A stretch of 64,000 bases of DNA from Sordaria brevicollis. Taxonomy: Eukaryota > Ascomycota > Sordariomycetes > Sordariales > Sordariaceae. The stretch lies in NCBI GenBank assembly GCA_033439795.1, contig JAUTDP010000001.1, positions 2,418,001-2,482,000 of the forward strand, written 5' to 3'. Positions 46,157-56,973 of this stretch are shown here, piece after piece. Numbering within the stretch: position 1 is the stretch's first letter; every line of letters begins with the position of its first letter. A program made the position numbers and the translations under genes. The notes under the pieces were generated by a model. That model did not search any database. It had not been told where the DNA came from and saw only the letters and a program-made list of their open reading frames with translations.

Positions 46157-46999
46157 TTATTTCCATTTCCATCGTCGGTTACTGACGCCACCGCTGCTTT
46201 GGGTTGTGGTACTAATGCTGCCGGTGCTAGTACTGGTGCTGATGTCTCCATTGCCGAGGGTGTTGGTACCTGTGCTTGAGCTTATGGAAGAAGTGATTTG
46301 CGGTAGTGCTTGTGGTTCCAACACGACGCCATCCTCGTACTCGGCCCTGAAAATATTGATGAAGCCGTTCCCGCCACAGATGGCGGTTGAGTCTCCGCTA
46401 CAGGGCACGTTGCAATCTCTTGTCTCATTTCGCGAGAATGTCCCGAGAACATGGGTGCCGCACCAGCACTGGTTGCCTTCCTTGACGCCGGCGAAGGGAT
46501 AAGAGCGGCGAGAGCAAGAGTTCTTGCACTTGGAGATAGATAGGTGCGTATCGCCCTCCGGGGTCAAGTTCTGCTGGAGGATGTATGGCTCATCGGTGTG
46601 TTCAACGAAACAGCCCGCTTCTTCCCACGCAGTCGGGGAAGGCGCCAAACTGGAAGTGGTGGTGGTAGTGGTCGCGGGCGCGGATGCAGTTGTGGACATG
46701 CTGGCTGTGGCCTCGTACCGACTCTTCATGCTGCTCCATCTTGACCAGGTTTGGACGCAGTAGGACATCCACGAGTACCAGTTGGAGCAGTCGACGCCGA
46801 CCGATGGGTTCCATTCGTTGAACAGCTCGGGAGGAACTTTAAAAACAACATCCCGGATGTACTCGCACGATTTGCCGTAGACGTTGTCGTACCAGTCGCT
46901 GCAGTCCACCGGCTGCCGTATATCTGTGGTCTGGCCCGGCGGATCGCAAACGACTTGGCGGGCGAGAGTTGCAATGACGAGGGAAATGGAAGCCTTCAT
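46157..46999 (-). CDS. Secreted protein with LysM-like region and WSC domain
   Basis: This intronless 280-aa product starts with a signal peptide (MKASISLVIATLARQVVC). Residues ~31-82 (VDCSDWYDNVYGKSCEYIRD ... FNEWNPSVGVDCSNWYSWMS) have the Cys spacing and WNPSVG.DC signature of fungal LysM repeats. A Thr/Ser/Ala linker follows. Residues ~129-220 form a WSC domain: GCFVEHTDEP, CKNSCSRRSYPFAGVKEGNQ, CWCGTH, CNVPCSGDSTAICGG. The tail is Ser/Thr-rich and ends NRRWKWK with no GPI signal. WSC and LysM domains bind fungal cell-wall glucan and chitin, so a cell-wall-associated or secreted carbohydrate-binding role fits. Possible further LysM sequence just downstream leaves open a longer spliced form. 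Confidence 0.8.
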   Translation of the reverse strand: MKASISLVIATLARQVVCDPPGQTTDIRQPVDCSDWYDNVYGKSCEYIRDVVFKVPPELFNEWNPSVGVDCSNWYSWMSYCVQTWSRWSSMKSRYEATASMSTTASAPATTTTTTSSLAPSPTAWEEAGCFVEHTDEPYILQQNLTPEGDTHLSISKCKNSCSRRSYPFAGVKEGNQCWCGTHVLGTFSRNETRDCNVPCSGDSTAICGGNGFINIFRAEYEDGVVLEPQALPQITSSISSSTGTNTLGNGDISTSTSTGSISTTTQSSGGVSNRRWKWK

Positions 47000-47110
47000 G
47001 ATGTGCTGGCGGGACTGCCAAAGAATGGAGTTCTAAATCCACGAAAAGGGAAATCGGACAAGAATTGAGACACCGATTTTAGAGAGAAGAGAAAGGGATG
47101 AGACGAATGT

Positions 47111-47220
47111 ATACTCGTCAGGTCTTCAAATCGACCCTTCTTTGACTAAAGGTAGAGTCTACATGGTATCCCCCTTTTCTACTAAGCAGATGGTCGGTTT
47201 TGTGAAGACCTGGCGAGTAT
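47111..47220. repeat. 110-bp imperfect inverted repeat upstream of the WSC gene
   Basis: Arms atactcgtcaggtcttcaaa...cgacc (47,111-47,135) and ggtcgg...tgaagacctggcgagtat (47,193-47,220) are inverse copies with few mismatches, separated by ~57 bp. The size and form suggest a small MITE or a cruciform-forming regulatory element about 110 bp upstream of the WSC start codon. Confidence 0.65.
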
Positions 47221-48207
47221 GTGTCACCAGGAGCCTAACCTTTACGAATTAGGTAGGTGGTTTACCTACCTCTATGAATCTGGATCTTGACATGACAGGC
47301 TCGGACTCGGAATTCCACTTGCTATCCTGGACTACACAACCGAATGACACGAAAAGTTCATGTACAAAGGATAGAATGGACGGCTCGGCCCGCATTCAAG
47401 TTAGTGCAAATCACTGTGCGGGATACTTAGCTCACGTACCTGCATTAGATCCCTGCATCCGTTTTTGCGTTCCCGTTACTACGGAATCTGCAGGGACCGC
47501 CGCATTTCCCGAGAGGTTAGAACAAAAGTTCATGAACGCAACGTCGGATCATCACAAGAGCACTCGTCTGGAAGAGGAACCGTCCAAAGGAGCTCATGTA
47601 GGCAAGCAATTATCCTTCACTGGGGGTGATGGCATCGCAAGTACTACATGTAATCGTGCACGGCGACGGCACAACAGCCCCTTCTCTAGTCACTCCATTC
47701 ACTTCGGACAACAACGAATTATGGAGATACTTTTCAGGCCAGACATGGAACCTCATCAGGTTTAACTTGAAGTGGTCAAAGTTCCGTCGACCTTTTTCTA
47801 TGTTCACAGTACATGGTTAGGTCCGGTCTAGCCTAGGCGTTCCTAGTCACTTCGGTAACCGGGAATGGGCACACCGAAGTTCCCTACTAGGGACTGGGCA
47901 CGGCGAAGCTGGATTAGGAAGGTGTCATACCACACCAAGGTGAAGAGAAGAAGATAAGGTAGAGTAAATACTAGTCCTGAATACCGGTAGTCTTCAGGCT
48001 TGACTTGATATCGACGCCACTCTGGTCACGCCCGCGGGGTTGGCTTAACCCTATTTCTTTACCTATAAACATTTACCAGTACCATCATCACACACCCCAC
48101 GAACTTTCGGCCTACAACTTAGAATCTCACAGAGAACAACTCGCAATTTTCTTCGATTTATATTCAATTCTCTATTCAACCGGTCAGCTTGATACCAGCA
48201 GCTCGAA
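47221..48207. promoter_or_regulatory. Intergenic, divergent promoters
   Basis: This lies between the divergent WSC (-) and 2EXR (+) genes. A 163-codon frame at 47,274 has no domain character and is not called. An imperfect duplicated motif (cacttcggtaaccgggaatgg / caccgaagttccctactaggg) occurs near 47,845-47,905. Confidence 0.4.
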
Positions 48208-49227
48208 ATGACAGCTTCGTCTCCCCGTTTTGTAGACCTACCATGGGAGATTCGATCTAAAATATGGGAGTACACGGCCGAGCCACGCACAGTCAACGTC
48301 AACATCACCCGCTCCAAAAAGCCAGTCACCGACGAAGTGAGAGCCAAATTCGATTTTGGTTGCGAGCATGCGGATCCCTTCTGGATTACCATCACCCGAT
48401 TTCGGTCACCCACCCCTGTGCCTGCGGCCCTGCACGTCTGTCGAGAGGCGCGCAATCACCTTACGACAAAGGATGGTGGTGGTTTGGGGCACTATCGCAA
48501 AGTCTTCCACCAACTGTTGCCCGCGTCGTTGGGAGCATTTCCAGGCACCCTACCACTGCACAACCCGGACTTCCGGCTTTTCCTGGGCGTGGACCCGGAA
48601 TCGGAGTCGGCACGTTACATCTGGGTGAACTTCGAAGTCGACCTGATCAACATTGGGAAAACCCCTTTCTACGAGTTTCCGCGGTTATTCAAACACAGCA
48701 TCAGTCGGCTCAAGTTCGAGAACCCATACGGCGACAACTTTACGTACTACAGCGGTCTCGAACACTGGACCAACCTCAAAGAGATCCAGATCGTCTGCAC
48801 GGACGGGATACATGCAGAGAAATGGGCGTCGCTGGAAGATGAGTGGTTTCACTGGACGACAAGAAACGTCTGGCTGATCGATGGCAACAAAACCAGAAAA
48901 AACGGAACCGGAACCGGAACCGGAACCGGAACCGGAACGGGGGGCGAGGCCGACGAGACGGTGATGATATCTTACTCCGACTTGGCTGCTAGGTTTGATC
49001 TGGCTGGGCTGCGGGCAGCCAGGCACAGGAAGCGAGGAGCAAGAATTAACCCTGACACCCATATGCCGCTCGTACCTTGGCTCCCGCCGGGGTGGCTGGA
49101 AGGAGAGCACATGATTCTTCTTGAATACTACTACGAGAATGGCGAGGAAGAGTTCAAAGAGCGGGTTCTTGAGCCGCTGTCGGATGATTGGTATGAATAT
49201 TCAGATCTGGAACCAGACACGGATTAG
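48208..49227 (+). CDS. 2EXR-domain protein
   Basis: The intronless 339-aa product starts MTASSPRFVDLPWEIRSKIW. The FxxLPxEIRxxIWxxa opening is the signature of the fungal 2EXR family, which is abundant in filamentous ascomycetes; its members have unknown biochemical function and often lie in accessory regions. The domain continues through PVPAALHVCREARNHLT and RYIWVNFEVDLINIG. Residues ~233-247 are a Gly-Thr dipeptide run encoded by a (ggaacc)n hexanucleotide repeat, likely length-polymorphic. The C-terminus is acidic (YEYSDLEPDTD). The ATG at 48,208 directly precedes the domain. Confidence 0.85.
   Translation: MTASSPRFVDLPWEIRSKIWEYTAEPRTVNVNITRSKKPVTDEVRAKFDFGCEHADPFWITITRFRSPTPVPAALHVCREARNHLTTKDGGGLGHYRKVFHQLLPASLGAFPGTLPLHNPDFRLFLGVDPESESARYIWVNFEVDLINIGKTPFYEFPRLFKHSISRLKFENPYGDNFTYYSGLEHWTNLKEIQIVCTDGIHAEKWASLEDEWFHWTTRNVWLIDGNKTRKNGTGTGTGTGTGTGGEADETVMISYSDLAARFDLAGLRAARHRKRGARINPDTHMPLVPWLPPGWLEGEHMILLEYYYENGEEEFKERVLEPLSDDWYEYSDLEPDTD
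48904..48938 (+). repeat. Coding hexanucleotide repeat (ggaacc)n
   Basis: About six near-perfect copies encode the Gly-Thr run in the 2EXR protein. Changes by whole units keep the frame. Confidence 0.85.
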
Positions 49228-51106
49228 CGAGGACTCTGCAAGTTTTTGTGTGTCCAGGATGGTTGGCAAGGGTTTAAATTAAAGCACGGAAGACCGCGGG
49301 AGGGGGGCTTCAATTTTCCCACGTACATAGTCTCTACATATAGGTACTGGTAACGCCAGTATGCCAGCAGCGTTGGATGATGGGTATTGTACATTACTTC
49401 ACATGGTACCTATGGTCGTATATGGTTGTCGAAGTCCATTGTTATCCTTCAGTAAAAAGACTTGGCCTACTTACCAGGCCTAAGTAGGTAGAAATGTTAC
49501 TGACCCCTTCCTGTTCGAGTGAAACCCACTGATACACAAACGCAGAAACCCCCCAGACCCCGAACATGATCTTGAAAAATCACCCCTCACGTAAGTGCCA
49601 GAGTTGAATAGGTAGCAAGTGTGTCTTTGCCGAGGAACTCTGAGCCTAAAGCACCAGACTCGTTCCAATCAGCCAATGTCTCAGGTTTTCAGAGGGAGAA
49701 AGAAGGAATTCTGAAAAAAGTGCCTGGCCATGGATGGAGCGAGTCATAACCAAGAAGGGCCAATTGTACTGCCAGGCGGTCATGGGTACCAATGCCACGA
49801 AGAAACAAACCATTCACCAAGTATAGCACCGGAACCATTTATTCAAGCTTCAAATTCTTGTATCACCTGGGCTGCCAATTTTTTACACAAAGAAGGAAAA
49901 GAAACAAAAGTACGAGCGACCGAGATGGTAGCGGGCAGAGAGAGTGTTATTTGTATTGAACGACAGTGATCGATAGCACTGGCCAAGTCATGAAAGATTG
50001 ATGGAACAACTTCAATAAAAGATGATGATGAGATTGATGATAAAAAGAGAAAGGACTATTTACCTCTAGCTAGCGAAGTCGTCCCGAACCTTAGTTGGAC
50101 CTCTATACCAGAGCACGTTCAAGCGCATCATGCTCGTGCCTGTGCCTGTTTTGAAACCAGGGAAAGGCCGTCACCGACGTGAGGAAGCACGACGTCATGC
50201 TGGCCTCAGGTAGTCTATGTCGGGCCTACGAACAGATAGCAGGAAATCACATCGGTCTCAAGCAGGCCTTATATTTGGCTCGTGAAGTTGCCCGGCCGGG
50301 GTACAAGCGTGCCGCTGGTCAAGACCGACGTTAACAGGAGTTAATAGGTGCAAGAGCAGTTCCCAACCGTACCTACGGGGTAGGTGCAGGTTTTGGTAAT
50401 CTTTCATCAAACAAGTTGTGGGTGAGGTTTCCTTTATCCTCGCCTAGGCAACCGGACTCAAGTCCTAAGGAGGCAATCCCAGACGGCTGTGTTCGAATCG
50501 TTCGTTAAAGAGCGGAGGACGACGACCTGGTCAACGGAGGAAGAGCCGTCGGACATTAACGTTTTAGAACCTAGAAGTTGCGTCGCCTTCCATTTTGGTT
50601 GAGTTCATTATATACCCCGTAATTTGTTCAGATGAAGCTGCAATGCTGGAAGAGAGACAGAGAGAGAGAAACCGGGTACCTAAATGTAGTGTACCCCAAA
50701 TCAAGTTGTATGATACACCAAAAGTCCGAGTAACATCTCAAGACAGCACAGCATATGGGAACAACCATTCACCATTCATCATTCACCATTCACCATTCAC
50801 CACACGCATAAACGAAAGCTTAACTTGTTCAAGCTTCAATCTCCTTTGTATTACCCATCAGGCTGCCAACATTTTGCACGAAAAAACGTCAATAAGCAAG
50901 CGCCTCCTCCTCCCATTTTCCAGAAAGTTCAACAGATGAGAAAAAAAAAATATGCCCGAATTTACAAAAACAAAAGTATGTACAGAAAAAAACTCCGGTA
51001 TAAATGATATCATGATGTGATCGCCCCTTTTTAATATCCCGTTCTTTTCCACTTTTCCCTTCCCTTTTTCAGCTCATGCTAAATGCTAAACAGTTTCGTG
51101 GTTTGT
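49228..51106. other. Intergenic between 2EXR and dihydroxy-acid dehydratase
   Basis: About 1.9 kb without a recognised gene. A short repeat of ttcaccattca units lies at 50,764-50,800. A tRNA-like trace near 50,450-50,510 was examined and not called. The right end holds the dehydratase 3' UTR. Confidence 0.4.
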
Positions 51107-53017
51107 TTAAGCATCAGTGACGCAACCGGAAGAAGCATCCTTGACGAGCTGGGCGTACTTCCTGAGAGTGCCGCGCTTAGCCTTGGGCTCGGGAGCCTTC
51201 CACTCCTTGCGACGCTTGGCGAGCTCCTCCTCGGAGACCTCGAGGTCGAGGACCTTCTTCTCGGCGTCGATGACGATGGTGTCGCCGTCACGGACGAGAC
51301 CGATGGGGCCGCCCTCCATGGCCTCGGGCACGATGTGGCCGATGAGGAAACCGTGAGAACCGCCGGAGAAGCGGCCATCGGTAATGAGGGCAACGTCCTT
51401 GCCGAGACCGTAGCCCATGATGGCGGACGAGGGCTTGAGCATCTCGGGCATGCCGGGACCGCCCTTGGGACCCTCGTAGCGGATGACGACGACAGTCTTC
51501 TCGCCCTTCTTGATCTCGCCGCGCTCAAGGGCCTCAATGAAGCCGTCCTCGTAGTCGAAGCAGCGGGCCTTGCCCTCGAAGCGGAGACCCTCCTTGCCGG
51601 TGATCTTGCCGACGGAACCGCCGGGGGCAAGAGAGCCGCGGAGGATCTGGATGTGGCCGGTCTCCTTGATGGGGTTGGACAGAGGGCGGATGATGGTCTG
51701 GTCGCTGGGGAAGTCGGGGAACTTCTCGACGTTCTCCTTCATGGTCTTACCGGTGGAGGTGACGCCGGAACCGTCAATGATGCCCTCCTTGAGAAGGAAC
51801 TTGAGAAGGGCGGGGGTACCGCCGATCTTGCAGAGGTCCTCCATGACCCACTTGCCGGAAGGCTTGAAATCGGCAAGGAAGGGAGTGCGGTCGGAAACGG
51901 CCTGGAAGTCGTCGATGGTGAGCTTGATGCCAACGGAGTCGGCGATGGCGATCAAGTGGAGGACGGCGTTGGTGGAACCGCCGAGAATGTTGACGACGAT
52001 CATGGCGTTCTCGAAGGCCTGGCGAGTAAGGATATCGGTGGGGCGGATGTCCTCGCGGAGGAGGTTCTTGATGGCCTCACCGATGCTCAAGCACTCGTTC
52101 TTCTTCTCGGGAGACTCGGCGGGGAAGGAGGAGGAACCGGGAAGGGTCATGCCGAGGGTCTCGATGGCGGTGGCCATGGTGTTGGCAGTGTACATACCAC
52201 CGCAGGCGCCACCACCAGGGCAGGCGTTGCGGATGATATCAAAGCGCTGCTTCTCGTCGATCTCGCCGGCAATGTACTGGCCGTAGGCCTGGAAGGCGGA
52301 GACGATATCGATGTTCTCGCCCTTCATGTTGCAGCCGGGCTTGATGGTGCCACCGTAGACCATGATGGAGGGGCGGTTGACACGGCCCATGGCGATAAGG
52401 ACACCGGGCATGTTCTTGTCGCAACCGGGGAGGGAGATGTTGGCGTCGTACCACTGGCCGTTCATGACGGTCTCGATGGAGTCGGCAATAATCTCACGGG
52501 ACTGCAAGCTGTAGCGCATACCGGTGGTACCCATGGAGATACCGTCCGAGACACCGATGGTGTTGAAGCGCATGGGGACGAGGCCAGCCTTGGCGACAGA
52601 CTCCTTGACGAGGCCGGAGAGGTCGAGAAGGTGCATGTTGCAAGGGTTGCCGTCATACCAGACAGACGAGATACCGACCTGGGCCTTGTTCATGTCGTCC
52701 TCGTTGAGGCCGGTGGCGTAGAGCATGGCCTGGGAAGCACCCTGGGACTTGGGCTGGGTGATGGTGGCAGACACCTTGTTGAGCTGCTTCTCCTGGGCAT
52801 TGTAGACACGGGGAGTGGTAGAGAGGGAGCGGCTGGATGGGGAGAGACGAGGTCAGTTTGGGGTGTTCTGTTCTGAATAGCTTCACTTTTTTTCGGGGTG
52901 GACATCAAGGTATGATGTGTCACTGTCACTGTCACTGGGCGCAAAAACTCACAGGGAGAGACGGGCAGAAGCCAGAGCTCTGGGGGCCTGAGCCCGCAGG
53001 AGGGAGGGAGCGAGCAT
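51107..53017 (-). CDS. ILV3: Dihydroxy-acid dehydratase, mitochondrial
   Basis: Two exons: 53,017-52,953 and 52,832-51,107. The 120-nt intron has donor GTGAGT and acceptor CATCCAG; the product is 596 aa. The enzyme dehydrates 2,3-dihydroxy-isovalerate and -methylvalerate, the third common step of valine/isoleucine synthesis, in the mitochondrial matrix. Exon 1 plus the start of exon 2 give an Arg/Ser/Leu-rich presequence ([20 protein letters not shown] then [14 protein letters not shown]). Fe-S and active-site blocks are all present: DGNPCNMHL (Cys ~86), [10 protein letters not shown] (Cys ~159), [18 protein letters not shown] (Cys ~226/232) and [19 protein letters not shown]. The yeast name is ILV3; I recall the Neurospora gene as ilv-1. 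Codon bias suggests high expression. Upstream, gagtcac at 53,251-53,257 resembles a half site for the amino-acid-starvation activator CPC1/GCN4. Confidence 0.97.
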
Positions 53018-53861
53018 GATGTGAGGAAGGGGGGGAAGCTGCCGTGCAAGGAGTCGCTGGCAGAAGGAGGGAAGGAAGGGTGGAAAGGGGAAAGAAGAAT
53101 CACGACGACAAAAGCAAGAAGATCAAGAGGAGGAAGACTTGGGACGAAGCTACGGAGCCGGACTAAAAGAGGCGACTCATTTCTTTTCCGGGCGGCCTGG
53201 GCGAAGTCGGCGTCGCAGGCGGGACACAAAATTCCTCTGACGCTCGCGACGAGTCACTGGCCACAGGGGATTGCCGCCAAGTCCCATGGCCACCCCGCAA
53301 AAAGCTTCAGAGCTCCCCATGTCGACCAGGGGGTGGTGAGATATACGAGCTCTGTGATTGGTTGACAGCTCCTGTTATTGAACACTTTAGCCCGAGTGCC
53401 GTGACGTGTCTGGACAAAACTTCAAAGCTCGAGATGAACCACAAGAAAAAAGTGGAAAAGTAAACATTGGGAGAGGATTCAGATATTGGGCCTCTATCGT
53501 CGTGACAATATCGTCTTTCAATGGCTTTCAATTGCTTCTTTAGAAATGTCGGATTCTGGCTTACCGTCCACCTTACTCAGACAGGTTCCACCACATGCGC
53601 CATCGAGACTCGGGGCCCCACATTCTTAAATGTCAAGCTTCCGTCATCGGAACTGAACATGGGCTGGGCTGTCCCCGGAAATGCCATGCCTGTCCATGCA
53701 CAATTTGATCTGTCATTCTTCGGCCGGTGTTCGACCGTATGGTAGACACCGATTTGGCATCCGGCCATGGTCAATGTATTCCAATGCCGTTTTTTCTAGG
53801 CCAGCCAAGGTGCATCATATATCGTCCGTCCACTATGGGCATCTCGATATGAGGCTCAGGC
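53018..53861. promoter_or_regulatory. Intergenic: dehydratase promoter and ClpP 3' UTR
   Basis: About 840 bp between two minus-strand genes. Near the dehydratase, pyrimidine-rich minus-strand sequence probably marks the leader. The sequence gacgagtcactgg (53,248-53,260) holds a TGACT core. No RNA gene was seen. Confidence 0.4.
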
Positions 53862-54817
53862 TCACGGCTGCGGCGACGGCGTCTCTCCATCCTTGGTCTT
53901 CTTTTCCACCTCATCCTTCACCCTCCTATCGAGAATCTGATCGACAACGCCCAGCTCCACCGCCTCCTCCGCCGTCAGGTACTTGTCTCTCTCCATCATG
54001 TCGCTAATGGCCGCCAGGTCGTATTTTTCGAAACCAAAGGACTTGTTGATGTGCGACTGTACGATCTTGTTGATTTGCTCTCTTATCCTCTGGATCTGGT
54101 TCGCATAAATCAAGATATCTGACGCCTGACCGCGAGTGCCGCCGAGAGGCTGGTGGACCATGACCGTGCTGTGAGGCAGCGCGTACCGCTTCCCGGGCTC
54201 GCCGCCGATAAGGAGGACGGCGGCCATGGAGGCGGCGGCGCCAACGCAGACGGTCGAGACTGGCGACTTGATATAGGTCATGGTGTCGTAGATGGCTAGG
54301 CCGGAGCTCACTTCGCCACCGGGAGAGTTGATGTACATGGTAATGGGCTTGTCGGGGTTATCGGATTCGAGCCAGAGGAGCTGGGCGACTATTGCGGCCG
54401 ATGTGGTATCGTCGATCGCGCCGTTGAGGCATACTATACGTTCCTGTTGCGGTCAGTTGACATGATCGGATGGAAGGTATAGAGAGCTAAGGTCCCAACG
54501 TACTTGTAGTAGCTTGGAGAAGATGTCGGCTTTGCGATTCGGTCAGCGTCCTCCTAGTCTTTGGAAGGGTCTAGATAACACATACATGTTCGCCATCCTC
54601 CAGCCTAGACAGTTAGTCAATGTTTAAACAGAAAGATTGTATATGGGGAAGCCTTGGAACATACCGTAACCTCTGTAATGTATGGCATGGGGATGTTGCC
54701 CATGGGCCGCAAAGGTCCTCCCGAACCAGAGCCGGGGAACTGGGTGAAGCATCGGCGTGTCACTGTGGGCGCGCCAACCCGTCGCAGTATGCGCATTGCC
54801 GCTCGTGAGGAGTTCAT
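53862..54817 (-). CDS. clpP: ATP-dependent Clp protease proteolytic subunit, mitochondrial
   Basis: Four exons: 54,817-54,665; 54,604-54,586 (19 nt); 54,529-54,504 (26 nt); 54,443-53,862. Introns have GTATGT or GTACGT donors, all junctions stay in frame, and the product is 259 aa. The N-terminus (MNSSRAAMRILRRVGAPTVT) is an Arg-rich mitochondrial presequence. The body is standard ClpP: PMPYITEVTAGGWRTSDIFS, ERIVCLNGAIDD, MYINSPGGEVSSGLAIYDTM. The triad is Ser ~138 (GAAASMAAVLL), His ~163 (TVMVHQPLGG) and Asp ~219 (MERDKYLTAEEAV). It forms the peptidase chamber that works with ClpX in the matrix. Mitochondrial ClpP occurs in Podospora, where it affects lifespan, but is absent from budding yeast. 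Two microexons are needed to restore the conserved segment before ERIVCLNG. Confidence 0.95.
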
Positions 54818-55243
54818 TGTCTGTTGCCTGGGTTTGTAAATGTCGAATCGTAAAGAGTCTGTCGTCAAACCGAGAGATTGCTGGGCAAGAAACGGGAACC
54901 TTCAAGGTGCTCACGATAAGGTAACAAGTCCAATGTTCAGAGCTCCAGGCAGGCAACGGGAAGTGAGGAACTGGAGCTCCCCTGGGGACGAACGTGGGGA
55001 ATCGCGACCTTCTCCATTCTTGGCGCGTCCTAGCTCCTTAGAGCTTGCAGGGGTTGCACTAACAGCTGAGCAGCACGGACCCTCATTTCTCATTGGGGAA
55101 ACTTTCAATGTTCGCATATCTGCTGTCCATCTTGAACTTTTCAATACCATATTGCTTCTAGAGAGAAGATCACCAACGATTTCTTCTCTCAAGATTCGCT
55201 AATTGCCTATCTTGCAGAGAATTGGACAATCAGAAAACATACA
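54818..55243. promoter_or_regulatory. Divergent promoter, clpP (-) and unknown mitochondrial-like gene (+)
   Basis: 426 bp between two oppositely oriented start codons must serve both genes. Both products appear mitochondrial, so shared control is plausible. No clear TATA box was seen on either side. Confidence 0.5.
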
Positions 55244-56614
55244 ATGAGGCCAAGGATACAAAAATGCTGCACAACAGCGCCCTACATCACCCGGCGCTCA
55301 CTCCACCAAACCTCTCTCCTCCGCTCATCATCACAAAATAATAACGACTCCAACAACGAGCCACCACCACCAGCTTCATCACCACCATCAAAACATGACT
55401 ACTACTCAGAAGACTACGACATCGACCCCTCAGACTTCTTCGCCTCCCGCCCTTACCAAATCGACCCCTCCCAAAAAGCCGTCCACACCAAAACCGGCCA
55501 CACCCTCCCCCTCTCCCCCTTCATGGACCCAACCTACCACTCCTCCCGCAACCGGTGGAAACAACCCAAGCCCACCTCCCGCCCCGCCGGCCGGCGAGTA
55601 ACCAAATTTGACCAGCTCCTCGAATCCAACCCCTTCGCCCTCGCCCTCGCCGAACCCCTCCGGATGTGCACCGCCACCGAACTCGTGCTTCCCAAACCCT
55701 GTCTCCAGAAATTCAACCTCCTGCGCCACCCCGAAACAGACGAGCCATGGTTCGTCCCCGCCGACCTAGCCCCGCATGACGCTCTAGACCCGGCAAAGCA
55801 AAGGGACCAAGCCCTTGGTCCCTCGGGTTACACGCTAAGTAACCAAACGCTACTACACGCCTTTGTCGAAAAGGGGAGTAACTACTTCGGCCTCAACCGG
55901 AAGCTGTTGCGGCGCAACGCGATGAACAAAACGGGGCTGGGCGAGGTGTTGAATAAGGCCGTTTGGAGGCAGGACATGGATACGCTGATCCTCAAGTTGA
56001 TGCGGAGGAGGATTGTGGATGAGTTGTTGTATTTGACGGATAAGTGCACGGGGAGCTTGAGGCGAAAGTATCTGACGCCCCTTGGGGGAGGGTATGAGGA
56101 GGCGAGGGAGAGGAAGTTGAGGGGGTGTTTGCTTTATGTTGGCGGCGGTGGTGGTCCGGGTTTTGGTGGTGAAGGACAAGGAGTGATGAAGCCGCCCCAG
56201 AGGGTGTCGACGTTGGAGATCAAGTCGGAGAAGTATAGTACCAAGTTACCGGTTTATGACTTTACGGTTTTGTTGGGAGAAGAGGAGTTGAGGAGGTTGA
56301 GGGAGGGGGAGGAGACGGGGTTTTGGAGGCAGACACAGCTGTTTGCCTTGGGAAGGGAGGCGACGATTGGTTTGCAGATGAAGTTGTGGAAGTTGGAGGG
56401 GTATATGGCCAGGGACGAGCAGTCTGGTCATGGCAATCAAGCAAAGACTGCTGAGATCAAAGTTGAAGAGAGGAAGCAGGTATTGTCTTCCGGTGGTTAC
56501 GGGGGGCAGCGTGATGCTCCGCGAGCTCAAGCAAGGCCTGACGAGATTAGGAGACCTGGAGGAGGTGATAGACCCCCCGGTTGGTGGCAACCAGGTGGTT
56601 CAAGTTTTCTATGA
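55244..56614 (+). CDS. Unknown protein, probably mitochondrial
   Basis: Single-exon frame of 456 aa. The N-terminus (MRPRIQKCCTTAPYITRRSL HQTSLL with Arg, Ser and Thr and no acid residues) looks like a mitochondrial presequence, followed by an Asn/Pro/Ser linker. The central part (KFDQLLESNPFALALAEPLR, TELVLPKPCLQKFNL, DEPWFVPADL, YTLSNQTLLHAFVEKGSNYF) is well structured and probably conserved in fungi, but I cannot name its family. From about residue 405 the frame becomes Gly/Arg/Pro-rich. The +1 frame there reads more like protein (VMLRELKQGLTRLGDLEEVI) and is open to 56,675, so the true C-terminus may lie in the other frame through an intron or frameshift. It shares a divergent promoter region with mitochondrial ClpP. 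Confidence 0.7.
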   Translation: MRPRIQKCCTTAPYITRRSLHQTSLLRSSSQNNNDSNNEPPPPASSPPSKHDYYSEDYDIDPSDFFASRPYQIDPSQKAVHTKTGHTLPLSPFMDPTYHSSRNRWKQPKPTSRPAGRRVTKFDQLLESNPFALALAEPLRMCTATELVLPKPCLQKFNLLRHPETDEPWFVPADLAPHDALDPAKQRDQALGPSGYTLSNQTLLHAFVEKGSNYFGLNRKLLRRNAMNKTGLGEVLNKAVWRQDMDTLILKLMRRRIVDELLYLTDKCTGSLRRKYLTPLGGGYEEARERKLRGCLLYVGGGGGPGFGGEGQGVMKPPQRVSTLEIKSEKYSTKLPVYDFTVLLGEEELRRLREGEETGFWRQTQLFALGREATIGLQMKLWKLEGYMARDEQSGHGNQAKTAEIKVEERKQVLSSGGYGGQRDAPRAQARPDEIRRPGGGDRPPGWWQPGGSSFL

Positions 56615-56973
56615 CCTACAAACCACAGTAGGCCACCGACCACTTATATATATGCGCATTCTAGGTATATCATAGACGCTAGATGAGCGGCATGATTGAC
56701 CGGGAGACTTGGCGCATGTGTTCGCTCCAGGATTTGACCATCTCTGCTTCTTCCGTGGAAATTACCGCAAACGTACCATAATGCCACAGGAAATCATCTA
56801 GTCAGATGTTAGCGATCCGTTGAAGGAACTGACAACCCCGGCACTCGAAGAAGTGATCACACTCCAATGCTGATTTGCTTGTTTGTTACCTCGTGATACC
56901 TCGGGTCGATATCTTCAGACAGTTTGGATTCCTTGCTGATTGATTCCTTGCTATCGGTGTCGATTGAGGCCCT

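Noticed and set aside
47274..47765. 163-codon plus-strand frame
   Set aside because: No recognisable domain, mixed composition and no promoter or splice support; treated as intergenic.
50440..50520. tRNA-Leu(CAA)-like trace (ggactcaagtcc, then gtgttcgaatc)
   Set aside because: The anticodon-like and T-loop-like words are suggestive, but acceptor, D and T stems do not pair. At most a decayed fragment.
51083..52876. 597-codon open frame on the plus strand
   Set aside because: It is the antisense of the dihydroxy-acid dehydratase gene; strong codon bias keeps the opposite strand open. The sense strand has all family motifs and a spliced mitochondrial presequence.
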